64,000 bases of DNA, taken from the NCBI RefSeq assembly GCF_021535135.1, contig NZ_CP091036.1, positions 4,216,001-4,280,000 on the forward strand, written 5' to 3'. The position numbers and the translations under genes were made by a program. This document shows positions 29,630-39,669 of the stretch, piece by piece (the first letter of the stretch is position 1; every line of letters begins with the position of its first letter). This DNA comes from Antarcticibacterium sp. 1MA-6-2. GTDB lineage: Bacteria > Bacteroidota > Bacteroidia > Flavobacteriales > Flavobacteriaceae. The notes under the pieces are model-generated. The model saw nothing but the letters and a program-made list of their open reading frames with translations. It did no database searches and was not told the origin of the DNA.

Positions 29630-30151
29630 ATGAAAATTTTCTTATCCGGTTACATGGGCAGTGGTAAATCTCTTATTGCTCATCATCTGGCCCAAAAACT
29701 TAATTATACCCATATTGATCTTGATGATCAAATAGCGCTTATTGAAGAGCAAAGCATTCCTGCCATTTTTAAGACACGAGGTGAGTTATATTTTAGGAAA
29801 AGAGAGACCAATGTGTTAGAAGATGTTATTGAAGAACCTGCGTCTCTTGTTATTGCAATGGGAGGAGGAACTCCCTGCTATGGTAATAATATGGAACTGC
29901 TTAAAGCCTCAGGTGATGTTAAGACCGTATATCTAAAAGCCTCAGTAAAATTTTTAACTGACAGGTTATTAAATGAAAAAGATACGCGTCCTGTTATTAG
30001 CCATTTAAAAAATAAAGAGGAGCTGGAAGATTTTATTCGGAAGCATCTTTTTGAACGATCCTACTATTACAATCAGGCCGACCTGATAATTAACGTAGAA
30101 GGAAAGACGCCTGAAGTTATTACTGAAGAAATTATTCAAAAACTACAGTAA
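29630..30151 (+). CDS. aroK: shikimate kinase
   Basis: AroK phosphorylates shikimate with ATP (aromatic amino-acid pathway, feeding chorismate to TrpE). The 173-residue protein has the P-loop GYMGSGKS (residues 7-14), shikimate-binding DLDDQI (31-36) with FRKRET, and AMGGGTPCY (about 80-88). It is convergent with the next gene and overlaps its end by 9 bases. Confidence 0.94.
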   Translation: MKIFLSGYMGSGKSLIAHHLAQKLNYTHIDLDDQIALIEEQSIPAIFKTRGELYFRKRETNVLEDVIEEPASLVIAMGGGTPCYGNNMELLKASGDVKTVYLKASVKFLTDRLLNEKDTRPVISHLKNKEELEDFIRKHLFERSYYYNQADLIINVEGKTPEVITEEIIQKLQ

Positions 30152-30643
30152 TTCTACCCGGTCGTTTCCTCCAGAAAAACGAACCTTGACGGTTTCGCTC
30201 ATAGAAGTAGAGAGAGAGATCCCTTTAAAATCGGCTTTAACGGGATATTTTTTATGACTTCGGTCTACGAGGACAGCGGTTTTTAACTGCTTTAACGGGA
30301 CTTCCAGGAAATGTTTTACTCCGTAGATAAGAGTTGTCCCGGAGTTAAGAACATCATCTGTTAAAACTATAGATTTGTTGGTGTAATCTTCAGGAGGTAA
30401 AGATGTTTTTACCAGGTTAAGAGGATTTTTTTTGTCAACTGTAACTTCACATAATTCTATTTTAAGATTAGATATCTCCTCAAGAATTTCTTTTAATCGC
30501 CCGGCGAAAACGAAGCCACTATTGGCAATTCCTGCTAATAGAAGATGACTTTCATTCACATTGCTTTCATAGATTTGATAGGCAATTCTTCTAATTTTAT
30601 ATTTAACCTCTTCGTTATTAAGGATAATATTTGATGTAGACAT
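30143..30643 (-). CDS. phosphoribosyltransferase family protein
   Basis: A 166-residue PRTase-fold protein with the PRPP loop SIVLTDDVLNSGTTLIYG (about residues 104-121) and an N-terminal segment LLLAGIANSGFVFAGRL. It resembles the PyrR or hypoxanthine PRTase group, but the base specificity is not readable. It lies 5 bases after the methyltransferase gene and is convergent with aroK. Confidence 0.85.
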   Translation of the reverse strand: MSTSNIILNNEEVKYKIRRIAYQIYESNVNESHLLLAGIANSGFVFAGRLKEILEEISNLKIELCEVTVDKKNPLNLVKTSLPPEDYTNKSIVLTDDVLNSGTTLIYGVKHFLEVPLKQLKTAVLVDRSHKKYPVKADFKGISLSTSMSETVKVRFSGGNDRVELL

Positions 30644-30648
30644 CTTTT

Positions 30649-31230
30649 TTATTTTTTCTTAAAGATAAAAAACAATTCAATTCCCTGTCGTGGCTCAATT
30701 GAATTGTAACAGGGTTCAAGAACTTTAATTTCATAGTTATTTTTAAAGCAGTCTTCATATTCCTTTTTACTGCCACCAAAAGGAGGACCCGGCTTGGGAA
30801 AATTAATATTAAATAAAACTCCTGCAAGTTTGCCTTCCGGTTTTAAAAGATCGTATGCCTTTTTTGAATATTGCTTTCTTTGTTCAACGGGCAAAGCACA
30901 AAAAAATGTTTGCTCCAGGAGTAAATCGTATTGTCCTTTATGCTCAAAGAAATCCTGCTCTATCAAATGTTCTTTTGGAAAAGAAGGAATTCGGTTTTGT
31001 ATGTTCAACAGTGGTTGCCTTGCAAAATCCAATATATAAACATTTTTAAAACCGCGGGAAAACAGGTATTCCGCTTCGTAGGAATTTCCTGCGCCGGGAA
31101 TAAGGATCTTTATTTCCTTATCGCTAAGTTGGTCGATATATTCTTTTAGAGGTGGGGAGATCCTGCCCAAATCCCAACCTGTACTTTTTTCAAAATATCG
31201 GGATTCCCAGTACTTCTTATTCAGTGTCAT
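30649..31230 (-). CDS. SAM-dependent methyltransferase, thiopurine methyltransferase-like
   Basis: About 193 residues from MTLNKKYWESRY. The TPMT-like features are YWESRYFEKSTGWDLGRISPPL at the start, the SAM-binding LIPGAGNSYEAEYL (near residues 48-61), and DLLLEQTFFCALPVEQR, followed by NFPKPGPPFGGSKKEYE. The substrate is unknown; relatives act on thiols, selenium or tellurium compounds. I prefer this start to an ATG 12 codons upstream because it begins the conserved region. It overlaps the S4-domain gene by 14 bases. Confidence 0.85.
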   Translation of the reverse strand: MTLNKKYWESRYFEKSTGWDLGRISPPLKEYIDQLSDKEIKILIPGAGNSYEAEYLFSRGFKNVYILDFARQPLLNIQNRIPSFPKEHLIEQDFFEHKGQYDLLLEQTFFCALPVEQRKQYSKKAYDLLKPEGKLAGVLFNINFPKPGPPFGGSKKEYEDCFKNNYEIKVLEPCYNSIEPRQGIELFFIFKKK

Positions 31231-31612
31231 TCTTTTTTTCCTCATCGGGACTTTCAAACCATTCATCTATATCTCTGCGGTCTTTTTTAGTAGGCCTGCC
31301 TGTACCTTTCTTTCGGTAATAATCTTTAGAATATTTAAGAAGCTCCAGTTTATCAAATTCTTCTTTAGGAGTGATATCGTTGATATAAAGGTTTACAATT
31401 TTTGCTCCTACACGGCTGGAAGGAAGATCCAGAACATCAATTTGGTAATCAATTTGGTTTTTTCTCACCGTAATTTTATCTGTTGCATAAACTTCCCGGG
31501 AGGGTTTAACAATGTCACCACCAATCCTCACTTTGCCCTGCTAAGATGCTTCGGTGGCAATACTTCTTGTTTTAAAATATCTTACACACCATAAAAACTT
31601 GTCAACTCTCAT
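31217..31612 (-). CDS. S4-domain RNA-binding protein (Hsp15-like), in-frame stop
   Basis: The reading from 31612 is MRVDKFLWCVRYFKTRSIATEA, the S4/Hsp15 start. A TAG follows in frame, then QGKVRIGGDIVKPSREV continues in the same frame to KKGTGRPTKKDRRDIDEW. The stop arises at 31540-31545, where the family has Cys-Arg; TGCCGGCAG there would give EACRQGKV. This is a same-length substitution at a predicted GCCGGC, so the gene is probably a single intact 131-residue protein. Hsp15 binds stalled 50S subunits that carry nascent chain. Confidence 0.88.
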
Positions 31613-31689
31613 AAAACAGCTGCTTAAAACCAATGAAATCTTAAACAAAAATACAAGAATATTGTATCTTGCGCCCTTAAATTTAATTA

Positions 31690-32664
31690 ATGATGAGATT
31701 TCAAAAGTTGTTTTTTACTAGTGTGTTAAGCACTGTTTTTTTTATATCGTGTTCTAAAGATGATGACAATAAAGTTGAAGTAGAGCCTCCTAGAGATGCT
31801 GCGGAACAATCTCTTGCAGATGATGAAACCCTGGTTTCATTTCTTGAGACTCATTTTTACAATGAAGAAGATTTTGAAAACCCCGGACCTAATTTTAACT
31901 ACATCGCAAAATTTGATACTATTGCCGGAGACAATCAAAACAAAACACCTCTTATTGAATCAGATAAGCTTACTTCTAAAACCATTACTATAAATGAGGT
32001 TGATTATAAAGTTTATATACTCACTATAAGGGAAGGGGTAGGAGAACAACCAACCTTTGCTGATTCTGCTTATGTAAGATATGAGGGATCATTAACCGGA
32101 GGAAAAGTTTTCGATTCTAATACCATTATACCTGCGTGGTTTGATTTTGAGGGTTATGTAACCCGTAATACCCAAGGGCAATTAGTAAAAGCTGGAGGTA
32201 CAGTGCCAGGATTTCCTGCAGGAATAACAGAATTTAAAGAAGGTTCCGGGTACCAGGTAAATCCTGATAATACCATATCCTGGAATAATGACTTTGGAAT
32301 TGGAGCAGTTTTTTTCCCATCGGGACTTGGATATTTTAATTCCCCAACCGCTAGTATTCCTGCTTATAGTCCTCTAATCTTTAGTTTCAACCTTTTGAGG
32401 ACTGTAGAAGCTGACCATGATGGTGATGGAATTCCCTCCATTTCGGAAGATATAGATGATAACGGGGATCTTTTTAATGACGATACAGATAAAGATGGCA
32501 TTCCCAATCATTCTGATCTGGATGATGATGGAGACGGGATGCCTACCAAAGATGAAATTACAGTTGGGGAAGATGGTGTAATTATATTTTATGACAACAA
32601 TAACAATGATATTCCTGCTCATCTTGATCCGGATGAATTTAAAAATGTAAACGCAGAGGAATAG
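31690..32664 (+). CDS. FKBP-type peptidyl-prolyl isomerase lipoprotein with Ca-binding tail
   Basis: The 324-residue protein has a lipoprotein signal ending FFISCSKDD and an FKBP-type core (YVRYEGSLTGGKVFDSN and PAGITEFKEGSGY). An acidic C-terminal tail contains repeated DxDxDG-type loops (DHDGDGIPSISEDIDDNGD, DTDKDGIPNHSDLDDDGDG), as in thrombospondin type 3 repeats. It probably works at the cell surface or in the periplasm as a foldase; the tail likely binds calcium. A strong terminator follows. Confidence 0.88.
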   Translation: MMRFQKLFFTSVLSTVFFISCSKDDDNKVEVEPPRDAAEQSLADDETLVSFLETHFYNEEDFENPGPNFNYIAKFDTIAGDNQNKTPLIESDKLTSKTITINEVDYKVYILTIREGVGEQPTFADSAYVRYEGSLTGGKVFDSNTIIPAWFDFEGYVTRNTQGQLVKAGGTVPGFPAGITEFKEGSGYQVNPDNTISWNNDFGIGAVFFPSGLGYFNSPTASIPAYSPLIFSFNLLRTVEADHDGDGIPSISEDIDDNGDLFNDDTDKDGIPNHSDLDDDGDGMPTKDEITVGEDGVIIFYDNNNNDIPAHLDPDEFKNVNAEE

Positions 32665-32680
32665 ATAAAAGATCCATTAT

Positions 32681-32721
32681 AAAATGCCCCAAAAAACATT
32701 TAAGTTTTTTGGGGCATTTCT
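32681..32721 (+). terminator. terminator of the FKBP lipoprotein gene
   Basis: The long stem aaatgccccaaaaaa/ttttttggggcattt lies directly after the stop codon. The stem is A/T-rich at the top and GC-rich at the base. Confidence 0.85.
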
Positions 32722-32827
32722 ATTTAATAAAATTTAAAAGAGGAAAGCCTGTCTTCTATTTAATGACTTTAAGCCCTTTCTCTCCTATTAGGGAGGAGCA
32801 AAAATTACAATATCAATTTTTTACATG

Positions 32828-32858
32828 AAAAAACCCCTGAAGAGCAGCTTCAGGGGTT
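32828..32858 (-). terminator. terminator of the second barrel protein gene
   Basis: The stem aacccctgaag/cttcaggggtt is followed on the minus strand by a run of T, 25 bases after the repaired stop codon of the barrel gene. Confidence 0.85.
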
Positions 32859-32882
32859 ATAAAGTTTTTTATCTGGTATTTC

Positions 32883-33469
32883 CTAATTAAAGCTATATGC
32901 CAAACTAAAAATCCATTGTGAGGGTCTGGAATCTATCCTAAAGTTTTCACTGGCGGTGTCGCTGAAGGCTGTATTCTCTTTAAAAGCGCCTTCGTATCTC
33001 ACATCTAAACCAAATCTTCCAAGATTAAGGCTTAGCTCCAAGTTGGTACCCCATAGTTATACTGTTCTCTGCTTCGGCTATTTCAAAGTCTGAATCTTCA
33101 AGTTTATTGCTTAGTATGTATTGAAAAGATGGTCCTGCTTTTATATTTAAGGGTCCAAGTATTTTAACTCCTACAAGAACTGGCGCATCTATCTTCTGTA
33201 TCTGGTATTCAAAGGCATTGTAGTCAGTATTTAATTTGGTATATACTAATTCAGGTTGAAGAAAAAAGCCAAGAATTCCAAATCGTGCATATCCACCCAG
33301 ATGATACCCCATTTTGCTTTCCCCGTCTGTGGCATCTTCAAAACCTTCTGAAACAGATGAATATTCTCCTGTAGCACCATAATTTAAACCTCCTTTAATT
33401 CCAAATGAAGTTTGAGCATATGTACTGCTTAGCCATAAACAGCAGTGCTGCAACTAGTAAATTTTTCAT
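32883..33469 (-). CDS. outer membrane beta-barrel (porin family) protein, two frame breaks
   Basis: Repaired, the product is about 195 residues. A signal peptide MKNLLVAALLFMAG is cut near TYAQ, then SFGIKGGLNYGATGEY, LQPELVYTKLN and the C-terminal strands LGRFGLDVRYEGAF and WIFSLAYSFN, ending in a strand typical of a barrel. Both breaks (33427-33433 after LLFMA, and 33030-33036 after YQLGA) read gcttagc on the + strand where GCCGGC (Ala-Gly) repairs the frame. It is a shorter relative of the protein at 6100-6792. Confidence 0.87.
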
Positions 33470-33793
33470 ATTAATTATATTAGCGTTAGATCAATTATAA
33501 CGCAATAGAGGTGCCAAATATTTTTGCACTTATAAAAGCCTGCGCGTCTTTAATGGAATTAGCCTATAGATTAATAGGTTAGAAGTAATTTTTCCTTCAA
33601 AGATTTACAGAATCAAAATATTATTATTAGTAGTGCCCGATTTTATATTTTAAATATTTGTTTCTGAATTCTCATTGTTTCAGCACAAAGGAGTGAGTCC
33701 ATTATTCTGAACCAGAATTACCGAACATATTGTATTCAGCTCTGTAAGTAACAATTTTCAAAATTGCTGTCTTCCAATTGTCGTTTAGTTAAG
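33470..33793. other. 324-base intergenic region
   Basis: No coding frame or strong hairpin is apparent. The region is AT-rich and lies between divergent genes, so it should hold both promoters; only the tgt -7 element at the right end is clear. Confidence 0.5.
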
Positions 33794-33801
33794 TATCTTT
33801 G
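33794..33801 (+). promoter_or_regulatory. candidate tgt -7 element
   Basis: TATCTTTG matches TAnnTTTG 18 bases before the tgt start. No good -33 element was seen at normal spacing. Confidence 0.45.
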
Positions 33802-33819
33802 CACCACTTAAAAAGCAGT

Positions 33820-34952
33820 ATGAATTTTGAACTTTTAACTACCGATCCCGGTAGTAAAGCCAGAGCAGGAAAAATAACAACAGACCACGGAACAATAGAA
33901 ACTCCTATTTTCATCTTAGGGTGGGTACAGTGGGGTCTGTAAAAGGAGTACACCAGAGAGAATTGAAGGAGGAAATAAATCCTGATGTTATTCTGGGAAA
34001 TACCTATCACCTTTACCTCAGGCCACAAACTGAAATTCTTCGGAAAGCCGGAGGACTTCATAAATTCATTAACTGGGACCGGAATATCCTTACCGATAGT
34101 GGAGGTTACCAGGTTTATTCCCTTTCAGAAAGAAGAAAAATTAAAGAGGAAGGTGTAAAGTTCAAATCTCATATTGACGGTTCTTACCACACTTTCACTC
34201 CGGAAAATGTGATGGAGATCCAGAGAACTATTGGAGCCGATATTATTATGGCTTTTGACGAGTGTACTCCTTATCCCTGTGACTATAAATACGCCAAAAG
34301 ATCTATGCATATGACGCACCGCTGGCTGGATCGTTGTATTGCGCATCTTGAGAAAACTCCATACCTGTACGATTATACCCAGGCCTTTTTTCCGATTGTT
34401 CAGGGGAGTACTTATAAAGATCTTCGGAAGGAATCAGCGGAATATATCGCATCAGTTGGAGCTGAAGGAAATGCCATTGGAGGATTATCTGTAGGAGAAC
34501 CTGCAGAAGAAATGTATGAAATGACTGAAGTTGTTACAGCAATACTTCCTGAAGACAAACCGCGTTACCTGATGGGGGTTGGTACTCCAATTAATATTCT
34601 TGAAAACATAGCTTTGGGAATTGATATGTTTGACTGTGTGATGCCAACAAGGAATGCCCGAAACGGAATGCTGTTTACAGCTCACGGCACCATAAATATT
34701 AAAAACAAGAAATGGGAGGACGACTTTTCTCCTATTGATGAAATGGATATTACCTGGGTAGATACAGAATATTCCAAAGCTTACCTTAAGCACTTGTTTT
34801 CTGTTAATGAAATGCTTGGCAAGCAAATTGCAACAATACACAATCTTGGCTTTTACCTCTGGTTGGTCCGTGAAGCCAGAAAACATATCTTAGCCGGAGA
34901 TTTTTCCACATGGAAAACTATGATGGTAAAGCAAATGGATAAGCGACTTTAA
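33820..34952 (+). CDS. tgt: tRNA-guanine transglycosylase, frame break
   Basis: Tgt exchanges guanine-34 for preQ1 in Asp, Asn, His and Tyr tRNAs (queuosine pathway). The N-terminal 32 residues (MNFELLTTDPGSKARAG, then ETPIF) precede a break at 33914-33921, where ATGCCGGTG would restore the invariant FMPVGTVGSVKG. The rest contains LTDSGGYQVYSL, MAFDECTPYP, GGLSVGEP and DCVMPTRNARNG. The usual zinc site (CxCxxC and His near the C-terminus) is absent: this region reads IDEMDITWVDTEYSKAYLKHLF. About 376 residues. lptG follows in the same direction. Confidence 0.93.
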
Positions 34953-34954
34953 AA

Positions 34955-36032
34955 TTGAAGATTCTTGACTGGTATATATTAAAACGATATCTGGGAACTT
35001 TTCTCCTGATGTTGTTTCTGTTTATTCCAATTGGAATAACCATAAATCTTGCTGAAAAAATTGGTAAGATCCTGGAGAATGAGGTTCCTTTGATCGAGGT
35101 GGTGATCTACTACATAAATTTCACGATCTATTTTACAAATCTTCTTTTCCCGTTGTTCTTATTCCTGAGTGTTATCTGGTTCACATCGAAATTGGCCAAT
35201 AATACTGAGATAATAGCATTTCTTAGTAGTGGAGTTTCTTTTTGGAGGTTTTTACGACCGTACCTTATTGGTGCTGCCATAGTATGTGCAGGCGCCCTTA
35301 TCCTTGGAATGTTTTTAGCACCGCAGGCCAGCCGGGGATTTAATGAATTTAAGTTTAAATATTTGAAAAGAGGTGCAGAAGTACAGGAGACAAATGACGT
35401 CTACAGGCAGATCAACGATTCAGAATATATCTATGCGAGTAACTTCCAGCCCAGCGATAAGTCTGCCCGAAATTTTACCATAGAGCACTTTAACGGGAAC
35501 GAAATGGAGTTTAAAATTAGCGCTTCCCGTCTTGTATATATCGATTCATCTAATTCCTACCAACTTACCAATGTTAACAAAAGAGTAATAGGGGAAGGGA
35601 GCGATGAAATTTATCATATGCGTACCCTGGATACTATCCTGCCATTCGAATTTGATGAGCTCACCCCCGTTTCTTATATAGCTGAAACTCTTAATTATAA
35701 TGAACTCAATGATTTTATAGAGCAGGAAAAACGCAGGGGCTCCGGCAATATGAACAGGTATTTAGTGGTAGCTTATAAAAGATGGAGTTTACACGGTCTC
35801 AGCCTTTATTCTTACAGTTATAGCCGTGGCGGTATCTTCGATGAAGAGGCGTGGGGGAATGGGAGTAAATCTTGCAGTTGGAATTACACTTGCCTTTATT
35901 TTTATATTTTTTGATAAGGTCTTCGGGACCATAGCTGAACAGTCTACTTTTTCGCCGTTGATCGCCGTTTGGTTCCCTAATTTCGTCTTCGGAATTTTAG
36001 CTGTTTACCTTCTTTTCAATGCCAAGCGATAA
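34955..36032 (+). CDS. lptG: LptF/LptG family LPS export permease, frame break
   Basis: A permease subunit of the LptBFG transporter that lifts lipopolysaccharide from the inner membrane. Starting with TTG (LKILDWYILKRYLGTF), it has N-terminal membrane segments, a periplasmic middle (residues about 115-240, QASRGFNEFKFKYLKRGAE) and a C-terminal membrane set in a second frame (FGTIAEQSTFSPLIAVWFPNF). The break at 35791-35797 reads acacggt for a predicted ACCGGT, giving RWSLPVSAFILTVIAVAVSSMKRRGG. About 358 residues, the usual length. The start lies 2 bases after tgt and the end overlaps the transporter gene downstream. Confidence 0.9.
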
Positions 36033-36930
36033 ACTGAAGAGTTATCTTCATTTTCACCTGATTGTATTCATTTGGGGGTTTACTGCCGTTCTTGGAGCTC
36101 TAATTACTTTGGATGCCATACCTCTGGTTTGGTACCGAATGTTGATTGCAAGTGGCTTTATCTTTTTATGGATCCTGTGGAAAAAGAAGGACCTGAAAGT
36201 TGCCACCAGTAAACTTATCCTTCTTCTAATAGCGGGGGTTGTTATAGCTTTGCACTGGCTTACCTTCTTTGGAGCTATTAAAGTTTCCAATGTCTCTATT
36301 ACCCTGGCTTTATTATCAACGGGAGCTTTTTTCACCTCTCTCCTGGAACCAATTTTCTATAAGCGGAAACTGGTAGGATATGAAGTTATTTTCGGATTAA
36401 TAGTGATGTTTGGCCTGTACATAATTTTTAGAGTAGAGACAGAGCATTACCTCGGAATTCTTTTGGGCCTTTTATCCGCATTTCTTTCAGCAGTTTTTAC
36501 GCTAATGAATGGCAAACTAGTGAAACATGCGGCATCTTCAGTAATATCATTTTACGAATTGCTTACAGGAGTTGTGGCAATAAGTCTGTACCTTTTATAT
36601 ATCAGCTTTTCAAGTGACGGTGACAGAGGTTTTAATTCTGAATTTTTCACCCTGTCCTCCAACGACTGGTTATATCTTTCAATCCTTGCTTCTGTTTGTA
36701 CGGCATATGCTTTTATTGCTTCCGTGGCTGTAATGAAACATCTTAGTCCGTACACAGTGATGCTTACGATAAATCTTGAGCTAGTATACGGAATTGTTCT
36801 TGCGTTTCTTGTCTTCGGAAACAAAGAACAAATGCATTCTCATTTTTATTACGGTGCGGCCATAATTCTTACTACGGTTGTGCTGAACGGCTATCTTAAG
36901 ACGAAAAGAAAAATTTATAAGACAACTTAA
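36019..36930 (+). CDS. EamA family (DMT superfamily) transporter
   Basis: The 303-residue protein has about ten membrane segments in two EamA repeats: the first includes FIWGFTAVLGALI and IALHWLTFFGAIKVSNVSITLALLSTGAFFTSLLEP, the second GILLGLLSAFLSAVFTLMNGKLV and LAFLVFGNKEQ. DMT transporters move small metabolites across the inner membrane; the substrate is unknown. The start overlaps the lptG 3' end by 14 bases. Confidence 0.9.
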   Translation: MPSDKLKSYLHFHLIVFIWGFTAVLGALITLDAIPLVWYRMLIASGFIFLWILWKKKDLKVATSKLILLLIAGVVIALHWLTFFGAIKVSNVSITLALLSTGAFFTSLLEPIFYKRKLVGYEVIFGLIVMFGLYIIFRVETEHYLGILLGLLSAFLSAVFTLMNGKLVKHAASSVISFYELLTGVVAISLYLLYISFSSDGDRGFNSEFFTLSSNDWLYLSILASVCTAYAFIASVAVMKHLSPYTVMLTINLELVYGIVLAFLVFGNKEQMHSHFYYGAAIILTTVVLNGYLKTKRKIYKTT

Positions 36931-36953
36931 AGACTCTTCCTTTAGAAGTTTCC

Positions 36954-36961
36954 TATATTTG
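36954..36961 (+). promoter_or_regulatory. candidate accA -7 element
   Basis: TATATTTG matches the TAnnTTTG consensus and lies 28 bases before the accA start. Confidence 0.45.
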
Positions 36962-36989
36962 TATGCTAATAAAAACACCATAACTTCCT

Positions 36990-37943
36990 ATGGAATATTT
37001 GGATTTTGAACTACCCATTAAAGAGTTAGAAGAGCAGTACCAGAAGGCCTGTAATATTGGAGCTGAAAGTAATGTTGATGTAACTGCCACCTGTAAACAA
37101 ATCGAAAAAAAACTGGCCGAAACCAGGAAAGAGATCTATAAGAATCTCACAGCATGGCAAAGGGTACAACTTTCAAGACACCCTAACCGTCCCTACACGC
37201 TTGATTATATTAATGCAATTTGTGGCAATACATTTCTTGAGCTCCACGGAGACAGAAATGTAAAGGATGATAAAGCCATGATTGGTGGTTTGGGAAAAAT
37301 TGGGGATCAAAGTTTTATGATCATTGGCCAGCAAAAAGGTTATAATACCAAAACCCGCCAGTACAGAAACTTTGGAATGGCAAATCCTGAAGGATACCGT
37401 AAAGCGCTAAGACTTATGAAGTCTGCAGAGAAATTTGGTATTCCTGTTGTTTCTTTTATAGATACTCCGGGTGCATATCCCGGGCTGGAAGCAGAAGAAA
37501 GAGGACAGGGAGAAGCTATTGCCAGAAATATTATGGAGATGACGCGGCTCAAAGTACCAATTATTGTAGTAATAATAGGAGAAGGAGCCAGTGGTGGAGC
37601 TTTGGGAATTGGGGTAGGAGACAGGGTTCTTATGTTGGAAAATACGTGGTACTCGGTTATATCGCCTGAATCCTGTTCGTCCATACTTTGGAGAAGCTGG
37701 GAATATAAAGAAGTAGCCGCAGAGGCATTGAAACTTACTGCTAAGGATATGAAGAAACAAAAGCTCATTGATGAGATTGTGAAAGAACCGTTGGGGGGTG
37801 CGCATAGCAATAGGGAAGAAACATTTGATAGTGTAAAAAAATCGATATTATCTGCACTTGATGAGGTAAAGAACTTATCACCAATAGATTTAGTTGATCA
37901 AAGAATGGATAAATATTCTAACATGGGAGTATTCAAATCGTAA
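36990..37943 (+). CDS. accA: acetyl-CoA carboxylase carboxyltransferase subunit alpha
   Basis: AccA with AccD transfers carboxyl from biotin to acetyl-CoA, giving malonyl-CoA for fatty-acid synthesis. The 317-residue protein has the family blocks [77 protein letters not shown] and [15 protein letters not shown], then [14 protein letters not shown] hairpin terminator follows. Confidence 0.95.
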   Translation: MEYLDFELPIKELEEQYQKACNIGAESNVDVTATCKQIEKKLAETRKEIYKNLTAWQRVQLSRHPNRPYTLDYINAICGNTFLELHGDRNVKDDKAMIGGLGKIGDQSFMIIGQQKGYNTKTRQYRNFGMANPEGYRKALRLMKSAEKFGIPVVSFIDTPGAYPGLEAEERGQGEAIARNIMEMTRLKVPIIVVIIGEGASGGALGIGVGDRVLMLENTWYSVISPESCSSILWRSWEYKEVAAEALKLTAKDMKKQKLIDEIVKEPLGGAHSNREETFDSVKKSILSALDEVKNLSPIDLVDQRMDKYSNMGVFKS

Positions 37944-37965
37944 TTCTTTTAAGCATCACCCTTTC

Positions 37966-38000
37966 AAAAACATCCGAGGTATTAACTTCGGATTTTTTTG
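37966..38000 (+). terminator. terminator of accA
   Basis: The stem atccgaggt/acttcggat (one G-T pair) with an ATTA loop is followed by seven T. Confidence 0.82.
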
Positions 38001-38111
38001 GCCTTGTTAACAAAATAATATAGTTGTCAACAGGCAATTGTTTATGACTTAGTTAATTAAGTTGGCCGCAATTCATTAAGATTGTCTTAACAATTTATTT
38101 ACATTCGTAAA

Positions 38112-39669
38112 ATGGAAAAACTAACTGCCCCTCAAAATATAAAATACGGCTCCGGCAACGTAGTCACCCTGGAAAAAGGGAAAATACCTCCTCAAGCGGT
38201 TGATTTGGAGGAAGTTGTGCTTGGAGCAATGATGATAGATAAAAAAGGTGTTGATGAGATTATTGATATCCTGCACGCCGATGTTTTTTATAAAATTGCA
38301 CACCAGTACATCTATGAAGCTATTTACAAGCTGTTTGAAAATACTGAAGCAATTGACTTATTAACCGTTTCTAACCAACTCAGGAAAGATGGCAGACTTG
38401 ATAAGATTGGAGGAGAATATTACCTCATTCAGCTTACTCAAAAAGTGTCTTCTTCAGCTCACATTGAATTTCACGCACGGATTATTCTGCAGAAATATAT
38501 CCAGCGAAGCCTGATAAAAATTTCCAACGAAATTATTGAAGATTCTTATGATGAATCTACAGACGTTTTCGATCTTCTCGATACAGCAGAATCGAAATTA
38601 TATGAAGTAACTCAGGGAAATATAAAGAGATCTACAGAGACTGCTCACAGCCTCGTGATTCAGGCAAAGAACAGGATACAGGAGATTTCCAATAAAGAAG
38701 GATTGAGTGGGGTTCCTTCAGGATTTGATAAGTTAGATAAACTTACCTCCGGCTGGCAGCCCAGTGATCTTATCATTATTGCAGCCCGTCCCGGTATGGG
38801 TAAAACTGCTTTGACCTTGTCCATGGCTCGAAATATTGCAGTGGGCAGTAATATCCCGGTAGCTTTTTTCTCCCTGGAAATGTCCGCAGTACAACTTATT
38901 ACCAGGCTAATTTCTTCTGAAACAGGACTTTCTTCAGAAAAATTACGAACAGGAAATCTGGAAACCCACGAGTGGGAACAGCTAAATGTGAAAGTGAAAG
39001 ATTTGGAAAAAGCTCCTTTATTTATTGATGATACTCCTTCATTATCCATTTTCGATTTAAGGGCGAAATGCCGTCGTTTGGCTTCGCAGCATGGTATAAA
39101 GATGATAATGATCGATTACCTTCAGTTAATGACTGCAGGTAGTGCGGTAAAAGGTGGAGGAAACAGGGAACAGGAAATTTCAACTATTTCCCGTAACCTA
39201 AAAGCTCTGGCAAAAGAATTAAGTGTGCTTAATTGCACTTTCCCAGCTTTCCCGTGCGGTGGAAACGCGTGGTGGTAGTAAAAGACCATTATTAAGTGAC
39301 CTTAGGGAATCCGGAGCAATTGAGCAGGATGCCGATATTGTATCTTTTATTTACCGTCCTGAATATTATAAAATTGATGAATGGGATGATGAAGAAAGAT
39401 CTCCTACGGCTAACCAGGGTGAGTTTATTGTGGCCAAGCACAGGAACGGTGGTCTCGAAAATATTAGGTTGAAATTCCTTGGTCATTTAGGTAAATTCGA
39501 TAACTTAGATGACTTTGACTCTCCTTTTGAGTTTCATTCTAAAATGAATGAAGCAGCGGGTGATGATCACTTCAGGGGCAAACCATTACCTAATCCAAGT
39601 GCAGATGAGGCCTTTGGAAGTGCTATGAATGATTTTAGCGATGATGAAGACAATGATGTACCTTTCTAA
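38112..39669 (+). CDS. dnaB: replicative DNA helicase, frame break
   Basis: DnaB is the hexameric helicase that opens the fork. The protein (about 520 residues repaired) has the N-terminal domain (PQAVDLEEVVLGAMM), a linker, and the RecA-like core with Walker A AARPGMGKTAL, FFSLEMSAVQL and the Walker B MIDYLQLM. The break at 39227-39231 reads gctta for a predicted GCCGGTA at the conserved KELSVPVIALSQLSRAVE. The C-terminus then continues RGGSKRPLLSDLRESGAIEQDADIV. The acidic tail ends DDEDNDVPF. Essential gene, so an actual break is not credible. Confidence 0.95.

Noticed and set aside
38112..39669. Programmed ribosomal frameshifting in dnaB and others
   Set aside because: There is no slippery heptamer or common stimulatory structure, and shifts of +1, +2, -1, -2 and zero all occur. 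The shared feature is RCCGGY, not a shift signal.
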